From assembly GCA_020048295.1 (NCBI GenBank), contig JAIFMT010000177.1:1-6692 (forward strand): a DNA stretch of 6,692 bases. The letters run 5' to 3'. Below are positions 6,398-6,692 of the stretch, piece after piece (position 1 is the stretch's first letter; every line of letters begins with the position of its first letter). A model generated the notes under the pieces. That model did no database searches. It saw only the letters and a list, made by a program, of their open reading frames with translations, and had not been told where the DNA came from. Made by a program: the position numbers and the translations under genes. Source of the DNA: Rhodoferax sp. GTDB lineage: Bacteria > Pseudomonadota > Gammaproteobacteria > Burkholderiales > Burkholderiaceae.

Positions 6398-6692
6398 CCG
6401 TGCGTCCGGCGTATTCGCTGCGCACCCTGCTGATTGGCTTGTTTCTGCTGGTAGCGCTGCTGGCCACGGTCGTGGCGACCGCGATGCTGGTCAGCTGGCG
6501 GCTGCCGATGGTGCAAAGGCAAACGCAACTGGAGCAGACCCGGGTGGCGGGCATGGTGTTGCAACAACTCGAAGTGTTGCTGGAGACCACCGAGACTTCC
6601 ACGCAGGCCATTGGCCGCATGCTGTCAACGCAAACCAGCGCGCCCGGTCGCGGTGCCTTGATGCAGCGCATCACGCAGATGACGCGCCACTC
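6394..6692 (+). CDS. N-terminal part of a membrane sensor-like protein, cut by window edge
   Basis: The first 99 codons of a gene whose ATG overlaps the TGA of the lipoprotein gene (ATGA, 6394-6397), a tight translational coupling. The visible protein has a short basic n-region (R4, R10), one strong membrane segment at about 11-34, then a helical Gln/Glu/Thr-rich stretch (about 39-80) likely outside the cytoplasm. This is the layout of bacterial sensors with an extracytoplasmic input domain (dCache- or CHASE-like), such as histidine kinases, diguanylate cyclases or chemoreceptors. There is no signal-peptidase site of the usual form after the segment, so it probably stays as a membrane anchor. 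The enzymatic part lies beyond the right edge, so its class is not visible. From the operon, a histidine kinase acting on the receiver at D90 of the first gene's product is the favoured guess. Confidence 0.75.
   Translation, partial: MTVRPAYSLRTLLIGLFLLVALLATVVATAMLVSWRLPMVQRQTQLEQTRVAGMVLQQLEVLLETTETSTQAIGRMLSTQTSAPGRGALMQRITQMTRH

Overview
The window reads as a piece of a GC-rich betaproteobacterial chromosome, most likely Burkholderiales/Comamonadaceae (Rhodoferax/Polaromonas-like). The basis is the codon bias, the dense packing of genes, a receiver-DUF3369-GGDEF-EAL protein of a type common there, and a small dispersed repeat resembling one I recall from that family. The taxon is an inference; no rRNA or marker gene is present.

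Left half, minus strand. Positions 430 to 1 hold the first 143 codons of an OppA-like periplasmic oligopeptide-binding protein that runs off the left edge. Upstream of it, across a 132-bp gap with nested inverted repeats, is a complete 727-aa DsbD/ScsB-type protein-disulfide reductase (2746-563). It carries electrons from cytoplasmic thioredoxin through the membrane to periplasmic thiol proteins, and all three redox cysteine pairs are present. The gene also carries two diverged copies of a 69-bp repeat in the same reading frame, one coding for the signal peptide and one for the last membrane span and linker.

Middle. The 266-bp region 2747-3012 separates dsbD from a divergently transcribed plus-strand operon. 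It has an AT-rich patch, a 7-bp GCAACGC/GCGTTGC inverted repeat, an overlapping CAGGTG/CACCTG pair and a 14-codon leader ORF that overlaps the next gene's start. No convincing sigma-70 promoter could be placed.

Right half, plus strand: a tightly coupled three-gene operon. The first gene (3013-5265) encodes a response regulator with REC, DUF3369, a degenerate GGDEF and an apparently intact EAL domain, predicted to hydrolyse c-di-GMP. The second (5252-6397, 14-bp overlap) encodes a LivJ-like type 1 periplasmic binding protein carried as a lipoprotein. The third (from 6394, ATGA overlap, runs off the right edge) starts with an uncleaved membrane segment and an extracytoplasmic helix, as in membrane sensors. 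A plausible reading is a ligand-sensing pathway: binding lipoprotein, then membrane sensor (perhaps a histidine kinase), then phospho-controlled c-di-GMP phosphodiesterase. The third step depends on sequence outside the window.
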